A stretch of 26,452 bases of DNA from an uncultured Acidobacteriota bacterium (GCA_937925645.1 CALAMB010000430.1:1-26452), one strand, 5' to 3'. Numbered from the stretch's first letter, positions 14,535-23,400 are shown. Made by a program: numbers and translations. The notes: generated by a model from the letters alone, not told the origin.

Positions 14535-15302
14535 TTATTGTAAGGGCCGGGGATACGGTTTGCAATTGAATTTGAGGCGGATGGAGGGCACGGACGCTTC
14601 ATGCGCCTGCAGCCGGCAAACGCCGGCCCGGGTGTCCAGCGCCAGGTATTCCAGCGGGCCATTGGCGCAGGCGCCGCTGTTCGCGTACAGACGCTGCCGC
14701 CAGTCAACGCGGCCGATGTGCGTATGGCCGGTGATCACCGCATCGCAACCGCGGGCGGCGGCCACCGCGAGCGCCCAGCGCTGAAAGCGACAGCGATCGG
14801 GGACAGCGGAAGCGCCCCGAAAAGCGCGGTCCGCCGCGGCGAACAGACGGTGGAGGCGTTGCAGGCCCAGCCGCTGGATATGGCCTCCGAGACATACCAG
14901 AAATTCGGACGTGCGCCGCGCCCGGCGGAAGATCCAGTCGTACGGATGGCCATGAAGGAACAGCAGGCGCATGCCGTCCGTTTGCAGCTCCAGCTCGGAG
15001 GGAGCACCAATGAGCGGTCCGGCCACCCAGTCATGGTTGCCGTGCACGTAGGTGTATGCGGAACACTCCAAAAACCGGCGAGCTACTTCGGGGTGGGCCG
15101 ACCGGCAGGCCATAAACTCCTCGCGGGGATTGCCCCACCCCGTCCCGGTGAGTGTTTCGAAGATGTCGCCCAACAAAATGACGCGCTCGAAGCTGCGTTC
15201 AAGATGATTGAGGAATCGGATCAGTTCGGCGTCGCGTCCCTGGAACGGGTCGATCCGGTCCCCCCGTCCCAGGTGCAGATCTGAAATGACTGCGATCTCC
15301 AT
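14535..15302 (-). CDS. Calcineurin-like metallophosphoesterase (LpxH-like)
   Basis: A 255-residue protein with all the dinuclear-metal motifs in order: SDLHLG (Asp8, His10), LLGDIFE, VHGNHDW, LFLHGHP and TGHTH. The layout, with GDIFE early and an internal helical cap rich in Arg (RLGLQRLHRLF), recalls UDP-2,3-diacylglucosamine hydrolases of lipid A synthesis (LpxH) and their paralogues. The GNHD motif, rather than the GNRDF of E. coli LpxH, leaves the substrate open. The start at 15302 has AGGAG nine bases upstream. It is followed on the same strand by the diguanylate cyclase gene, whose promoter lies inside its 3' end. Confidence is high for the fold and low for the substrate. Confidence 0.85.
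   Translation of the reverse strand: MEIAVISDLHLGRGDRIDPFQGRDAELIRFLNHLERSFERVILLGDIFETLTGTGWGNPREEFMACRSAHPEVARRFLECSAYTYVHGNHDWVAGPLIGAPSELELQTDGMRLLFLHGHPYDWIFRRARRTSEFLVCLGGHIQRLGLQRLHRLFAAADRAFRGASAVPDRCRFQRWALAVAAARGCDAVITGHTHIGRVDWRQRLYANSGACANGPLEYLALDTRAGVCRLQAHEASVPSIRLKFNCKPYPRPLQ
14537..14565 (-). promoter_or_regulatory. Predicted promoter for the diguanylate cyclase gene
   Basis: On the minus strand TTGCAA (14560-14565) and TACAAT (14537-14542) are 17 bp apart. Both lie inside the 3' end of the metallophosphoesterase gene, and the expected start is near 14530. Confidence 0.65.
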
Positions 15303-15438
15303 GGCCGGCTGCTCCTGCTGTCTTCGCGCCCAGAGTAGCCGGACACCATGAATCCTCGATCAACCGTCGGTTAGAAATGGGTGAATTTCCCGAGCAACGC
15401 CCCGTCCGGGCGCCGGTTTCCCGGTGCCGCCGGCCGGT
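15303..15438. other. Short intergenic gap with a GNRA-loop hairpin
   Basis: On the minus strand, just downstream of ppnP, arms 15421-15428 and 15409-15416 form an 8-bp stem with one mismatch and a GAAA loop. There is no T-tract, so it may be a weak terminator or a processing or stabilising hairpin. Nothing else is seen. Confidence 0.35.
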
Positions 15439-15717
15439 TTACTGGTACAAACAGAGGTAGGTCACCGGCTGCTTGGCAATCACCGTGAATTTCGTGTCCC
15501 GGGGAACCTGGAAGGACTGGCCCTTGCGGTAGGAAGCGTGGCGGCCGTCCGGATGGACGACGTCCATCTCGCCGTAGATGATTTCCATGATCTCCAGCGT
15601 CTGGGTCCCGAACGTGTACTCGCCGGGCTCGATAATCCCCACCGTGAACCGCTGGCCCGCCAGCTCCTGGCCCAAACTCTTGACCCGACCGTCGAAGTAC
15701 TCACTCACCTTGATCAT
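15439..15717 (-). CDS. ppnP: Pyrimidine/purine nucleoside phosphorylase (PpnP, DUF1255)
   Basis: The 92-residue single cupin matches the PpnP family along its whole length: EYFDGRVKSLG at the start, a GEYTFGTQTLEIMEIIYGEMDV beta-barrel core (quoted in part), a SFQVPRDTKFTV strand pair, and the closing motif YLCLYQ, equivalent to YLCRYL in E. coli. The family phosphorolyses many nucleosides to free base and ribose 1-phosphate. Start at 15717 with AAGGAG upstream and a good promoter. It stands as a single gene between the phosphate-transport pair and the phosphoesterase gene. Confidence 0.92.
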   Translation of the reverse strand: MIKVSEYFDGRVKSLGQELAGQRFTVGIIEPGEYTFGTQTLEIMEIIYGEMDVVHPDGRHASYRKGQSFQVPRDTKFTVIAKQPVTYLCLYQ

Positions 15718-15750
15718 GGCCTCACTCCTTGGATATACATCGATTTGCCT

Positions 15751-15779
15751 ACTCTACCATCCGCAGCATGGAGAGTCAA
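15751..15779 (-). promoter_or_regulatory. Predicted promoter for ppnP
   Basis: On the minus strand TTGACT (15774-15779) and TAGAGT (15751-15756) are separated by 17 bp. AAGGAG and the ATG at 15717 follow. Confidence 0.6.
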
Positions 15780-15808
15780 AACCGGTTTGGCAGCGCTCCA
15801 CGCACCCC

Positions 15809-15837
15809 GCCGGCCGAGGATCGGCGCACCGGCCGGC
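15809..15837 (-). terminator. Possible terminator hairpin after the phosphate permease gene
   Basis: Arms GCCGGCCG (15809-15816) and CGGCCGGC (15830-15837) form an 8-bp stem with a 13-base loop, 53 bp past the permease stop. No T-tract follows, so it is only a weak candidate. Confidence 0.3.
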
Positions 15838-15889
15838 CGCCCCGAATACGGGACGGTGTTTGGATCCGATGGCGCAGGGAGCGTTTGGA

Positions 15890-16876
15890 TCAGCGGATCA
15901 GGGTGTACAGGTACCAGAGCAATCCGGCGAACAGGGCGGTCGAGGGAATGGTGAGCACCCAGGCCCAGATGATCTTGTAGGCGATGCCCCAGCGGATGGC
16001 CGAAAACTTGGTGGTGGCCCCCACGCCGATGATGGCGCCGGTGATGGTATGGGTGGTCGATACCGGAATGCCCAGCAGCGAGGAAAAAATGATGGTCGCC
16101 GCCGCGGAGGCGTTGGCGCAGAAGCCATGAACCGGTTTCAGCTTGGTCATGCGCATGCCCAGCGTCCGGATGACCTGCCAGCCGCCCAGGAGCGTACCCA
16201 ATGAAATGGCGGTATAGCAACTGATGACGACCCAGAACGGCACATAGAACGTGTCCCCGAGTTGTCCGGTGCTGAACAGGAGAACCGCGATGATCCCCAT
16301 GGTCTTCTGGGCGTCATTCGCGCCGTGCCCCATGCTGTAAAAGGCGGCCGAGACGAGTTGCAGCTTGCGGAACCAGCGATCCATGTTGCGCGGCGTGCTG
16401 CGCCGAAAAATCCAGTAGACCGCCAACATGAACCCATAGCCCAAGAACAGGCCCAGCAACGGCGACAGGACGATGAACAGGACGATTTTCGCCACCCCGC
16501 TCACAATGACCACATCGAATCCTGCCTTGGCCACGCCCGACCCCACCAGCCCTCCCACCAAAGCATGCGAGACGCTGATGGGGAAACCCATTCGAGTGCA
16601 AAAGTGGGTCCAGATGATGGCGCTGATCAAAGTGGTCAGGATCATGTGCACGTCGATGATCGTTGGGTCGACAATTCCTCGGCCCATGGTATCCGCTACG
16701 TGGACACCGAACACGAACACCGCCGCGAAATTGAAAAAGGTCGCCCAGACGACAGCCAGGCGCGGCGACAGCACCCGCGTGGAGACGATGGTGGCCACCG
16801 AATTGGCCGCGTCGTTCATCCCGTTTAGAAAATCGAACAGGAGGGCCAGGACGATGGCGATGATCAGCAGGGTCAT
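15890..16876 (-). CDS. pit: PiT-family inorganic phosphate transporter
   Basis: A 328-residue, very hydrophobic protein with about ten predicted membrane helices. The two inverted PiT signature motifs are clear: GMNDAANSVATIVST near residues 19-33 and GHGANDAQKTMGIIA in the second half. PISVSHALVGGLVG and PVSTTHTITGAIIGVG follow the two motifs, as in PitA/Pho-4 proteins. It carries phosphate, usually as a metal-phosphate complex, with protons or sodium across the inner membrane. It begins 18 bp after the DUF47 gene stop, so the two form an operon, which is the usual arrangement for this pair. Sulphate transport (CysP-type PiT proteins) is a less likely alternative because of the DUF47 partner. 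Confidence 0.93.
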   Translation of the reverse strand: MTLLIIAIVLALLFDFLNGMNDAANSVATIVSTRVLSPRLAVVWATFFNFAAVFVFGVHVADTMGRGIVDPTIIDVHMILTTLISAIIWTHFCTRMGFPISVSHALVGGLVGSGVAKAGFDVVIVSGVAKIVLFIVLSPLLGLFLGYGFMLAVYWIFRRSTPRNMDRWFRKLQLVSAAFYSMGHGANDAQKTMGIIAVLLFSTGQLGDTFYVPFWVVISCYTAISLGTLLGGWQVIRTLGMRMTKLKPVHGFCANASAAATIIFSSLLGIPVSTTHTITGAIIGVGATTKFSAIRWGIAYKIIWAWVLTIPSTALFAGLLWYLYTLIR

Positions 16877-16894
16877 GGACGAACCTTATCCGGG

Positions 16895-17524
16895 CTAGGT
16901 GTTCTCGAGCACAATCCCTTCGACGATGTTGCCCACGTCCTCGCAGCGATCGGTGGCTTTCTCGACGTACGCCAGGATATCCTTCCACTTGATGAGTTCC
17001 ACGACATCCCGCTCCTCGCGGAACAGGCGGGCCAGCGTGGTCCGGCGGATGTAGTCGGCTTCGCTTTCCAGCCGGTTGATCTCCACCACCAGCGCCATGA
17101 TCCGGTCGTAATCCCCGCGCAGCGTGCGGATCTTGGCGACCATCTCCTGGATGATCTGGGCGCTCTCCAGCAGGACGTTGACCAGGCTTTGCATCTCGGA
17201 GGGGATGGACTTGGGCCGGTACATCTCGATGGTGGAACCGGACAGGTACGCCAGGTCCAGGATGTCGTCCAGGCGGACCAGCAACTGGTGAATCTGCTCC
17301 CGGTCAAGCGGCGTGACAAACGTCTTGTGGAGACGGGCCAGCGTCTTGTGGATGATTTCGTCGGTCTGGTGCTCGACGGTCTTCAACTGTTGCGCCAGGG
17401 CCTGAAGATCGTTGCTCCCATCGGTCATCTTGTGCAGCAAGGTGACGCCCTCGACGATGTTGGCCGTGATCTGGTCGAACATGTCGTAGAACATCTCGTC
17501 GCGCGGCACCATTTTTTTAAACAT
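16895..17524 (-). CDS. DUF47 (PhoU-like) phosphate transport accessory protein
   Basis: A 209-residue all-helical protein with the DUF47 pattern: MFKKMVPRDEMFYDMFD at the N-terminus, ANIVEGVTLLHKM, EHQTDEIIHKTL, TPLDREQIHQLLVRLDDILD and a C-terminal DVGNIVEGIVLEN. The E-x-x-x-D clusters are the metal-binding signatures of PhoU-like bundles. Proteins of this family are encoded next to PiT permeases and are thought to control their activity. The start at 17524 has AAGGGG eight bases upstream. It is the first gene of the pair with the permease. Confidence 0.92.
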   Translation of the reverse strand: MFKKMVPRDEMFYDMFDQITANIVEGVTLLHKMTDGSNDLQALAQQLKTVEHQTDEIIHKTLARLHKTFVTPLDREQIHQLLVRLDDILDLAYLSGSTIEMYRPKSIPSEMQSLVNVLLESAQIIQEMVAKIRTLRGDYDRIMALVVEINRLESEADYIRRTTLARLFREERDVVELIKWKDILAYVEKATDRCEDVGNIVEGIVLENT

Positions 17525-17727
17525 ATTACGCCCCTTGCCCCGTACGCGGGCACCGTTGTGGATCGGCCTGTGGGTGCTTGTCAGTGAACCAAATGCAAAC
17601 GTGTTTTTAACACAATCTGAACATCATTGCAACGAACATCCACTTCGGGCGAAGCCGGCGCCAGCCTGCCGGCGCCCGGCGAAAAACATCGCCGGCCGGA
17701 CCATCCGCGCGATAGGGTGAGTGAATC
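17525..17727. other. Intergenic region with promoter-like and hairpin sequences
   Basis: For the phosphate pair on the minus strand, a weak TTGCAA-N17-TAAAAA promoter lies around 17605-17633. Its -10 part overlaps the palindrome GTGTT-TTT-AACAC (17601-17613), a possible operator. For the minus-strand lipoprotein gene that ends at 17728, a hairpin with arms CCGGCGA (17676-17682) and TCGCCGG (17689-17695) could be a terminator; its loop is T-rich on the minus strand but no T-tract follows. No Pho-box-like direct repeats were recognised. Confidence 0.4.
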
Positions 17728-19998
17728 CTACCGGCCAACCTGCCAGCTCAGGGTGAAGCGGTACAGGTCGTCGCCGGACTTCGGGTCGGACAGGCGGATG
17801 CGAGCGGTCCAGCCGTTGGCCTCGCTGGGCGCCTCGAGCAGCCGGACGTCGCCCCGTCCCTCCCATTGCTTGAGGTCGAACTTCGCCGGTTGGGCGGGCA
17901 GCGTCTGGCTGTAGACGCACCGGGGCTGCTTGAGAAAATCGCCCGAAACCACCTGGACGTTCACCCGATTGCCGCGCAGCCACAGGTCGATGGTCCCGTC
18001 CACCCGGCCCTGAAAATCGAAGTAGCCTTCCGCGCCGCCAGCCGTGCCGCCAGATCCTGACGCAGTCGCCGGCAGCGGCAGACCCGGCAATTCGGTGGTC
18101 CGCGTCCCCGGTCCCGGTTCGCCGCTACCGGCGCCTGGCGCCGCAGTCCCGGCCTCCCAGCTCAATCGAACATGGTACCGGTCGCTGCCCTTCTTCGAAT
18201 CCTCGATGCGCAGCGTCGCCGTGTAGAAATTGTCAGCCGAAGGCGGCTCCTGCATCAGGATCGTGCCGCGGCCGGCCAGTTTTTCCATGCGGAAAGCCGG
18301 GACGGATTCCTGTGGCAGGGGCGCCGTGCAGGACGTGCCCTGGTCCGAGGGCGGACGGCCCTTTTCGGCGATGCAGCGCACCGTGTCGTCCTGGATCCGG
18401 ACGGTCACCAGCTCGTCGGCATCCAGTTTGACATCGAATTGTTCCCGATTCCCCGACGCACGTCCAGCCGGACGGGCGGTGATCACTAATTCCTCGCCGG
18501 CGCCACCGCCGGACGCGGTGCCATCCCGGCCGGGCGCCTGCCCCACCCGATCGAATCCCAAGTACGGATTGTGAATGTAATCCACCGCGAACGGCGGGGG
18601 CATATCCAGCGTCCGCGAGACGCTGTACGCCGGATCAAGGGCCCACTGGCCGACGGCCAGAATCTTCTTCTTGCGGGTCAGTTCGTCATGCCAGCCCCAG
18701 AACGGCTTGGCCATGTTGGCGCCCATCTCCCGCCCCAAAAACGCCTTGGGGATTTGTCGTCCGGCGATGCCCGGCCGCCCGTCGTACGGCTGGTACGTAT
18801 AGTAGTCGGCGAACATCCGACCGGACTGGACGGTGCGCGCCCACCACTGATCGCGGATGGCGAGCAGCTCGTAGCCCACCTGGCGGTCGTTGGCGTGCTT
18901 CGGCCGTTCGGCCCGGCCCTTGTACGTGTAGGTGACGCCGGTGCCGGCGCTGAACCTGGCTGAACCAGGGTCAAAACGGGCCCGCGGGTCGCCCACCCCA
19001 TAGATGCCATGCCCGCCGGATTCCACAAACACCGCCGGACGCTTGTCCGCGGACAGCTGCACGTCGCCGTCGATGTTATGGGCGCCGGGGCCCACCCGCC
19101 GGTCGACGCGGTAGGAATAGACGTTGTTGTGCGCCAGTGTTTCCATCGCCTGGAGGCGGCCCCACCGGTTGCCGTCCTTGGCGACCGTCAGGATCAGCCC
19201 CTCGTTGTCGTTTTCGTGGCAGGTTCCGACCACGCATTTGTCCGAGTAATCGCGCGGGTGGAACAGGTTGTAGATCAAAAACCAGTGGGTTTCCGTCTCC
19301 ATGACGGCGTAATAGACATACGCCTGGGATGAACCGGCGTCCGCGTGGGCCCAGTTGTCGTCGCCGTTCCAATTCTTGTCAAAATCAAAGCGGGCCAGGT
19401 AGTCGGCCTTGGGATGGAACCAGGTTTCCTGGGCGATGAACGGCGCGTAATGTTCCACCAGCGGCCGGTACGGGTCGGACGGCGCTCGCTCGGCGGCGAA
19501 GCTGGCGGTCTCGGCGGTTCGTCGGGTCGGGGCGTCCGCGGCGACCCGGATGGTCAGACTGGCCCGCCTGCCTTCCAGCGTGGCGGTGACCGTCACGTCG
19601 CCGGTCCGGCTGCCGGCGGTGAACAGCACGCAGTCCTGGATGACGGTGGCGTCGGTCACCCGATCGAAGATCAGGTCCACCAGACTGGCGTTTTCGGGCG
19701 CGTAAAACGGTTCATCATCCTCGCCCTGGAACCGGAAGGGCTTGGACAGCCACGCGCCGTCGGCCGGCGATACGCCGCAGCTCGCGCCCGATCTCCGGAT
19801 CCGCACCTTTTGCGGCTGGCCGGCCCGGTCCGTGACCTGTCCGTAAACCTTGATCTGGATGACGATGGATTCCGACGGGCGGACGCTCAATTCCTGAGGC
19901 ACCGTCCGCATCGTGATCTCGCTGACCGCGACCTTGGCCGTCAAGCCGGTGCAACCGGCCCAGCAGAACAGGACCATCATGCCTATCACTCGTTTCAT
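17728..19998 (-). CDS. Large predicted lipoprotein, Vps62-like domain plus two C-terminal repeats
   Basis: A 756-residue exported protein. The N-terminus is MKR, a hydrophobic stretch and FCWAGC, a lipobox-like site (Cys16) with an unusual Trp at -3. Residues about 25-165 look like Ig/bacterial beta-sandwich sequence. Residues about 175-520 resemble proteins of the Vps62-like kind: an LVEHYAPFI motif, DNWAHADAGSSQAYVYYAV, a YNLFHPRDYSD strand, GTCHENDNEGLIL with possible metal ligands, VESGGHGIYG and a conserved Trp-rich end. Two homologous modules (about 540-640 and 660-756) close the protein, each ending in a YHVRLSWE- or YRFTLSWQ-type strand. The start at 19998 has GAGGAG upstream; the longer frame to 20064 lacks a signal. 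It follows miaA by 69 bp. The function is unknown. Confidence 0.8.
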   Translation of the reverse strand: MKRVIGMMVLFCWAGCTGLTAKVAVSEITMRTVPQELSVRPSESIVIQIKVYGQVTDRAGQPQKVRIRRSGASCGVSPADGAWLSKPFRFQGEDDEPFYAPENASLVDLIFDRVTDATVIQDCVLFTAGSRTGDVTVTATLEGRRASLTIRVAADAPTRRTAETASFAAERAPSDPYRPLVEHYAPFIAQETWFHPKADYLARFDFDKNWNGDDNWAHADAGSSQAYVYYAVMETETHWFLIYNLFHPRDYSDKCVVGTCHENDNEGLILTVAKDGNRWGRLQAMETLAHNNVYSYRVDRRVGPGAHNIDGDVQLSADKRPAVFVESGGHGIYGVGDPRARFDPGSARFSAGTGVTYTYKGRAERPKHANDRQVGYELLAIRDQWWARTVQSGRMFADYYTYQPYDGRPGIAGRQIPKAFLGREMGANMAKPFWGWHDELTRKKKILAVGQWALDPAYSVSRTLDMPPPFAVDYIHNPYLGFDRVGQAPGRDGTASGGGAGEELVITARPAGRASGNREQFDVKLDADELVTVRIQDDTVRCIAEKGRPPSDQGTSCTAPLPQESVPAFRMEKLAGRGTILMQEPPSADNFYTATLRIEDSKKGSDRYHVRLSWEAGTAAPGAGSGEPGPGTRTTELPGLPLPATASGSGGTAGGAEGYFDFQGRVDGTIDLWLRGNRVNVQVVSGDFLKQPRCVYSQTLPAQPAKFDLKQWEGRGDVRLLEAPSEANGWTARIRLSDPKSGDDLYRFTLSWQVGR

Positions 19999-20067
19999 GA
20001 TTCCATGCTCCTCACCGTTAATGAATCGGCGCAGTCGCGAGGACGGCGATGTCGCCGGCGCCACAAT

Positions 20068-21051
20068 CTATTGATCCATCCGGGCGCGCACAGTTTCCCA
20101 GAGCGGATGCGCGCTGAACGCCGACGCGATGTCGGCGATCACCCGGGTCTGGACGACGGGGTCGTCGCCCGCTCCTTCCACGGGGATCAGGTCGCGCTCC
20201 TTGCGGAACCAGGTCATCTGCCGTTTGGCATACCGGCGGGTATCCGCCTCGATGCGGCGGGCCATTTCCAGCCAGGTCAGGCGGCCCGCCAGATGCTCCA
20301 TCACCTGCCGGTAGCCGATGGCTTCCAGCCCTTTGGCGTCGGGCGCGACGCCGCGCGCCAGCAGTTCCCGCACTTCATCCACCAGCCCGCCGGCCAGCAT
20401 GTCCGCCACCCGGCGGGCGATCCGGTCGTGCAGTTCCGCCCGTGGCGGATTCAGACAATACAGCCGTGGCGCGAACCCCGCCAGCGGGTGTTCGGACGTG
20501 CCGAAGTGCTCGGTGAACGGCCGCCCCGTGGCGTGCGTCACCTCCAGCGCCCGGCAGACGCGCTGGAAGTCGCGCGGGGCGATCCGGCGGGCCGCCTTCG
20601 GATCCCGCCGGCCCAGAATGCGGTGCAGCACCTCCGGGCCCCGCCGATCCCGGATGCGCGTCAGGCGGTCCCGCAGGGCCTCGTCGCGGCCCGGCCCCTC
20701 AAAGATTCCGTACAGCACGGTGCGCAGATAGAAGCCGGTCCCGCCGGCCAGGATCGGCCAGCGCCGTCGGGAGCGGATCCCCTCGAGCGCCTGCCGGGCC
20801 AGACCCTGGTACTGGCCCGCGGAAAACCGCTGGGACACGTCCACCACATCGAGCAGATGATGGGGGATCTCGGCCCGGATCTCCGGCTCCACCTTGGCGG
20901 TGCCGATATCCAGCCCGCGGTACACCTGCATCGAGTCGAAGTTGACGATTTCGCCGTCCAGCCGCCGGGCGATGCACACGGCCAAGGCGCTCTTGCCGCT
21001 GGCGGTGGGGCCGGCGATGCCGATGAGCGGGTAAGCCTGTTCCGAATCCAT
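20068..21051 (-). CDS. miaA: tRNA dimethylallyltransferase
   Basis: A 327-residue enzyme with the MiaA signatures: P-loop GPTASGKS at residues 14-21, NFDSMQVYRGLDIGTAK, PHHLLDV, the SAGQY motif, LAGGTGFYLR and RRYAKRQMTWFRK near the C-terminus. It transfers a dimethylallyl group to N6 of A37 in tRNAs reading UNN codons. The ATG at 21051 is directly preceded by GGGAGGACC. An open frame upstream to 21261 exists but has no family similarity and covers the overlapping small gene. miaA is probably co-transcribed with the small membrane protein gene, the stop of which lies 11 bp upstream. Confidence 0.95.
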   Translation of the reverse strand: MDSEQAYPLIGIAGPTASGKSALAVCIARRLDGEIVNFDSMQVYRGLDIGTAKVEPEIRAEIPHHLLDVVDVSQRFSAGQYQGLARQALEGIRSRRRWPILAGGTGFYLRTVLYGIFEGPGRDEALRDRLTRIRDRRGPEVLHRILGRRDPKAARRIAPRDFQRVCRALEVTHATGRPFTEHFGTSEHPLAGFAPRLYCLNPPRAELHDRIARRVADMLAGGLVDEVRELLARGVAPDAKGLEAIGYRQVMEHLAGRLTWLEMARRIEADTRRYAKRQMTWFRKERDLIPVEGAGDDPVVQTRVIADIASAFSAHPLWETVRARMDQ

Positions 21052-21062
21052 GGTCCTCCCCG

Positions 21063-21188
21063 TCAGTCCCGGAGCACGATCCAGGCCAGTAGCGCCGCGG
21101 CCAGCAGCCACAGGCCCCAGAGCTGCGTCCGCGAAATCCGGCGGAGCCGCTCGCCGCATCGCCGCAGTGATTTCAACCGATCGGCCAT
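21063..21188 (-). CDS. Small 41-residue membrane protein upstream of miaA
   Basis: An open frame from ATG (21188) to TGA (21063) encodes a basic N-terminal half (residues 1-21, with nine Arg or Lys) and one hydrophobic helix (LWGLWLLAAALLAWIVL, about 23-39), ending in Arg-Asp. No family is recognised. There is no Shine-Dalgarno sequence, but the promoter at 21196-21225 puts the expected start within one or two bases of the ATG, so it would be leaderless. The stop lies 11 bp before miaA, with the miaA ribosome binding site in between. It may be a real small membrane protein or a fortuitous frame in the miaA leader. The codons are GC-rich, like the neighbours. Confidence 0.5.
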   Translation of the reverse strand: MADRLKSLRRCGERLRRISRTQLWGLWLLAAALLAWIVLRD

Positions 21189-21195
21189 GGCATTG

Positions 21196-21225
21196 ATTGT
21201 AGCGTGACCGCGTCCCGCCCGCCAA
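21196..21225 (-). promoter_or_regulatory. Predicted promoter for the small membrane protein and miaA
   Basis: On the minus strand TTGGCG (21220-21225) and TACAAT (21196-21201) with an 18-bp spacer. The -10 box ends eight bases before the ATG at 21188. Confidence 0.6.
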
Positions 21226-21263
21226 GTTTTTCATGGAGTCGCACCCGACGTTCCACCCCAACC

Positions 21264-21292
21264 TTGACTTTCCGTTCCGCCGAGTTTATGAT
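21264..21292 (+). promoter_or_regulatory. Strong sigma-70 promoter for the suc-kor operon
   Basis: TTGACT (21264-21269) and TATGAT (21287-21292), each five of six to consensus, are separated by exactly 17 bp. The expected start near 21299 leaves a leader of about 37 bases to the sucC ATG. Confidence 0.75.
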
Positions 21293-21335
21293 GCGGATTC
21301 AAATTTTCAACCATTACTGAAAACCAGGTGGGACG

Positions 21336-22496
21336 ATGAAAATCCACGAATACCAGGCCAAGGAAATCCTCAAGGGATTTGGCGTCCCGGTCCCCCGAAG
21401 CCGGGTGACCACCCAGGCGGCGGAGGTGTACGACATCGCCCACGAGCTGGGCGGAACGGTGGTGGTCAAGGCGCAGATCCACGCCGGCGGCCGCGGCAAG
21501 GCCGGCGGCGTCAAGCTGGCCCGCTCGCCCCGCGAAGCGCAGGAGATCGCGACCAGACTGCTTGGCTCGCGTCTGTTCACCCACCAGACCGGACCGGAAG
21601 GCAAGCAGGTGCAGAAGCTCCTCATCGAGGAAGGGCTCAACATCAAGAAGGAGTACTACCTCGGCATCGTGGTGGACCGCAGCCGCCAGCAGGCCGTGTT
21701 CATGGCCAGCGCCGAGGGCGGCGTGGAAATCGAGGAAGTCGCGGCGCGCAATCCCGCGGCCATCCTCAAGGAACACATCGACCCGCGCATCGGCCTGTCT
21801 CCCTTCCAAGCCCGCAAGCTGGCGTTCGGCCTTGGCCTGCCGCCGGCGCAGCTGGGCCAGGCGGTCAAAATTTTCACCGCCTTGTACAACGCATTCGTCG
21901 CCACCGACGCCTCCATGGTGGAGATCAATCCCTTCCTCGAAACCGCCGAGGGAAACCTGATCGCCCTGGACGCCAAGGTCAATTTCGACGATAACGCGCT
22001 GTACCGGCACCCCGAGTTCAAGCTCCTGCGAGACTACTCCGAGGAGGAGCCCCTCGAGATCGAGGCCTCCCGATTCGGGCTGAACTACATCAAGCTGGAC
22101 GGGAACATCGGCTGCATGGTCAACGGGGCGGGCCTGGCCATGGCCACCATGGACATCATCAAGCTGGCCGGCGGCAACCCCGCCAATTTCCTTGATGTGG
22201 GCGGCGGCGCCAGCGAAGAGTCCGTCACCAATGCGTTCCGCATCATCCTTTCGGACCCGCACGTGCAGGCGATCCTGGTGAACATCTTCGGCGGAATCGT
22301 CCGCTGCGACGTCATCGCCCGGGGCATCATCAACGCCGCCAAGGCCGTCGGCGTCAGGGTTCCCATCGTGGTTCGGCTGGAAGGCACCAACGTGGACGAG
22401 GGCCGGCGCCTCCTGCAGGCATCCGGATTGGACATCGCCCTGGCCGACGGCATGAAAGACGCCGCCGAGAAGGTCGTCGCCAAGGCCCGAGCGTAA
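21336..22496 (+). CDS. sucC: Succinyl-CoA ligase (NDP-forming) beta subunit
   Basis: At 386 residues the protein matches the usual beta-subunit length. It begins [12 protein letters not shown] and carries [20 protein letters not shown] (the ATP-grasp nucleotide site), [22 protein letters not shown], and the CoA-ligase domain [18 protein letters not shown] and FLDVGGGA, with [10 protein letters not shown] (ATP-grasp and power-helix contacts). With SucD it converts succinyl-CoA, phosphate and NDP to succinate and NTP. The start follows AGGTGG by five bases. It is the first gene of a seven-gene plus-strand operon. Confidence 0.96.
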   Translation: MKIHEYQAKEILKGFGVPVPRSRVTTQAAEVYDIAHELGGTVVVKAQIHAGGRGKAGGVKLARSPREAQEIATRLLGSRLFTHQTGPEGKQVQKLLIEEGLNIKKEYYLGIVVDRSRQQAVFMASAEGGVEIEEVAARNPAAILKEHIDPRIGLSPFQARKLAFGLGLPPAQLGQAVKIFTALYNAFVATDASMVEINPFLETAEGNLIALDAKVNFDDNALYRHPEFKLLRDYSEEEPLEIEASRFGLNYIKLDGNIGCMVNGAGLAMATMDIIKLAGGNPANFLDVGGGASEESVTNAFRIILSDPHVQAILVNIFGGIVRCDVIARGIINAAKAVGVRVPIVVRLEGTNVDEGRRLLQASGLDIALADGMKDAAEKVVAKARA

Positions 22497-22513
22497 GGAC
22501 TAAGGAGGCAACC

Positions 22514-23386
22514 GTGGCTATCCTGATCGATCAGAACACCCGGGTCGTGGTGCAGGGCCTCACCGGCCGCGAAGGCACTTACCACGCCCTGCAGTGCCGC
22601 CAGTACGGCACCCAGGTTGTGGCCGGCGTCACGCCGGGCAAGGGCGGCATCATCCACGAGGGCATCCCGGTGTTTAACACCGTCACCGAGGCGGTCCGCG
22701 ACACCGGCGCCACCGCCTCACTGATCTTCGTCCCCCCGCCCTTCGCCGCCGACGCCATCCTGGAGGCGGCGGACGCCGGCGCCGCCCTGGTGGTCTGCAT
22801 CACCGAGGGCATCCCCACGCTGGACATGATCCGGGTGGCCGCCTACCTGAAAGGCCGGCCGGTCCGGCTGGTGGGACCCAACTGCCCCGGCGTCATCTCG
22901 CCCGGCAAGTGCAAGCTGGGAATCATGCCCGCCCGCATCCACAAGGAGGGGCCGGTGGGCGTGATCAGCCGCAGCGGCACGCTGACCTACGAAGCTGTGG
23001 GCCAGCTCACCCGGTGCGAGATCGGTCAGTCCACCTGCATCGGCATCGGCGGCGACCCGGTGCCGGGCACCACCTTCGTCGACGCGCTCGCCCTCTTCGA
23101 GCAGGACCCGGAGACCCAGGCCGTGGTCATGATCGGCGAGATCGGCGGCTCGGCCGAAGAAGAGGCGGTGGCGTGGATGCAGCAACATTTCACCAAGCCG
23201 GTGGTGGGCTTCATCGCCGGCCAGACCGCCCCGCCGGGCCGGCGGATGGGCCACGCCGGCGCCATCATCGCCGGCGGCAAGGGGACGGCGGCCGAGAAGA
23301 TGGCCGCTCTCCGCGCGGCCGGCATCACCGTGGTGGAAAGTCCGGCCGAAATCGGCACGGCCATGAAACAGATCCTGCGTGGTTAA
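22514..23386 (+). CDS. sucD: Succinyl-CoA ligase alpha subunit
   Basis: A 290-residue protein starting with GTG after a strong AAGGAGG. It has the CoA-binding Rossmann start [47 protein letters not shown], and the phosphohistidine loop [13 protein letters not shown] with His247, equivalent to His246 of E. coli. The gene lies 17 bp after sucC. Subunits and spacing show a functional SucCD pair coupled to the Kor genes that follow. Confidence 0.96.
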   Translation: MAILIDQNTRVVVQGLTGREGTYHALQCRQYGTQVVAGVTPGKGGIIHEGIPVFNTVTEAVRDTGATASLIFVPPPFAADAILEAADAGAALVVCITEGIPTLDMIRVAAYLKGRPVRLVGPNCPGVISPGKCKLGIMPARIHKEGPVGVISRSGTLTYEAVGQLTRCEIGQSTCIGIGGDPVPGTTFVDALALFEQDPETQAVVMIGEIGGSAEEEAVAWMQQHFTKPVVGFIAGQTAPPGRRMGHAGAIIAGGKGTAAEKMAALRAAGITVVESPAEIGTAMKQILRG

Positions 23387-23400
23387 GGAAGGAACCGCTC

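Noticed and set aside
19345..21207. 620-codon plus-strand open frame
   Set aside because: Antisense to the lipoprotein and miaA genes, both of which have clear motifs.
21051..21261. Longer N-terminus for MiaA reaching back to 21261
   Set aside because: The P-loop starts 13 residues after the ATG at 21051, which has GGGAGG directly upstream; the extension has no family match and covers the promoter of the unit.
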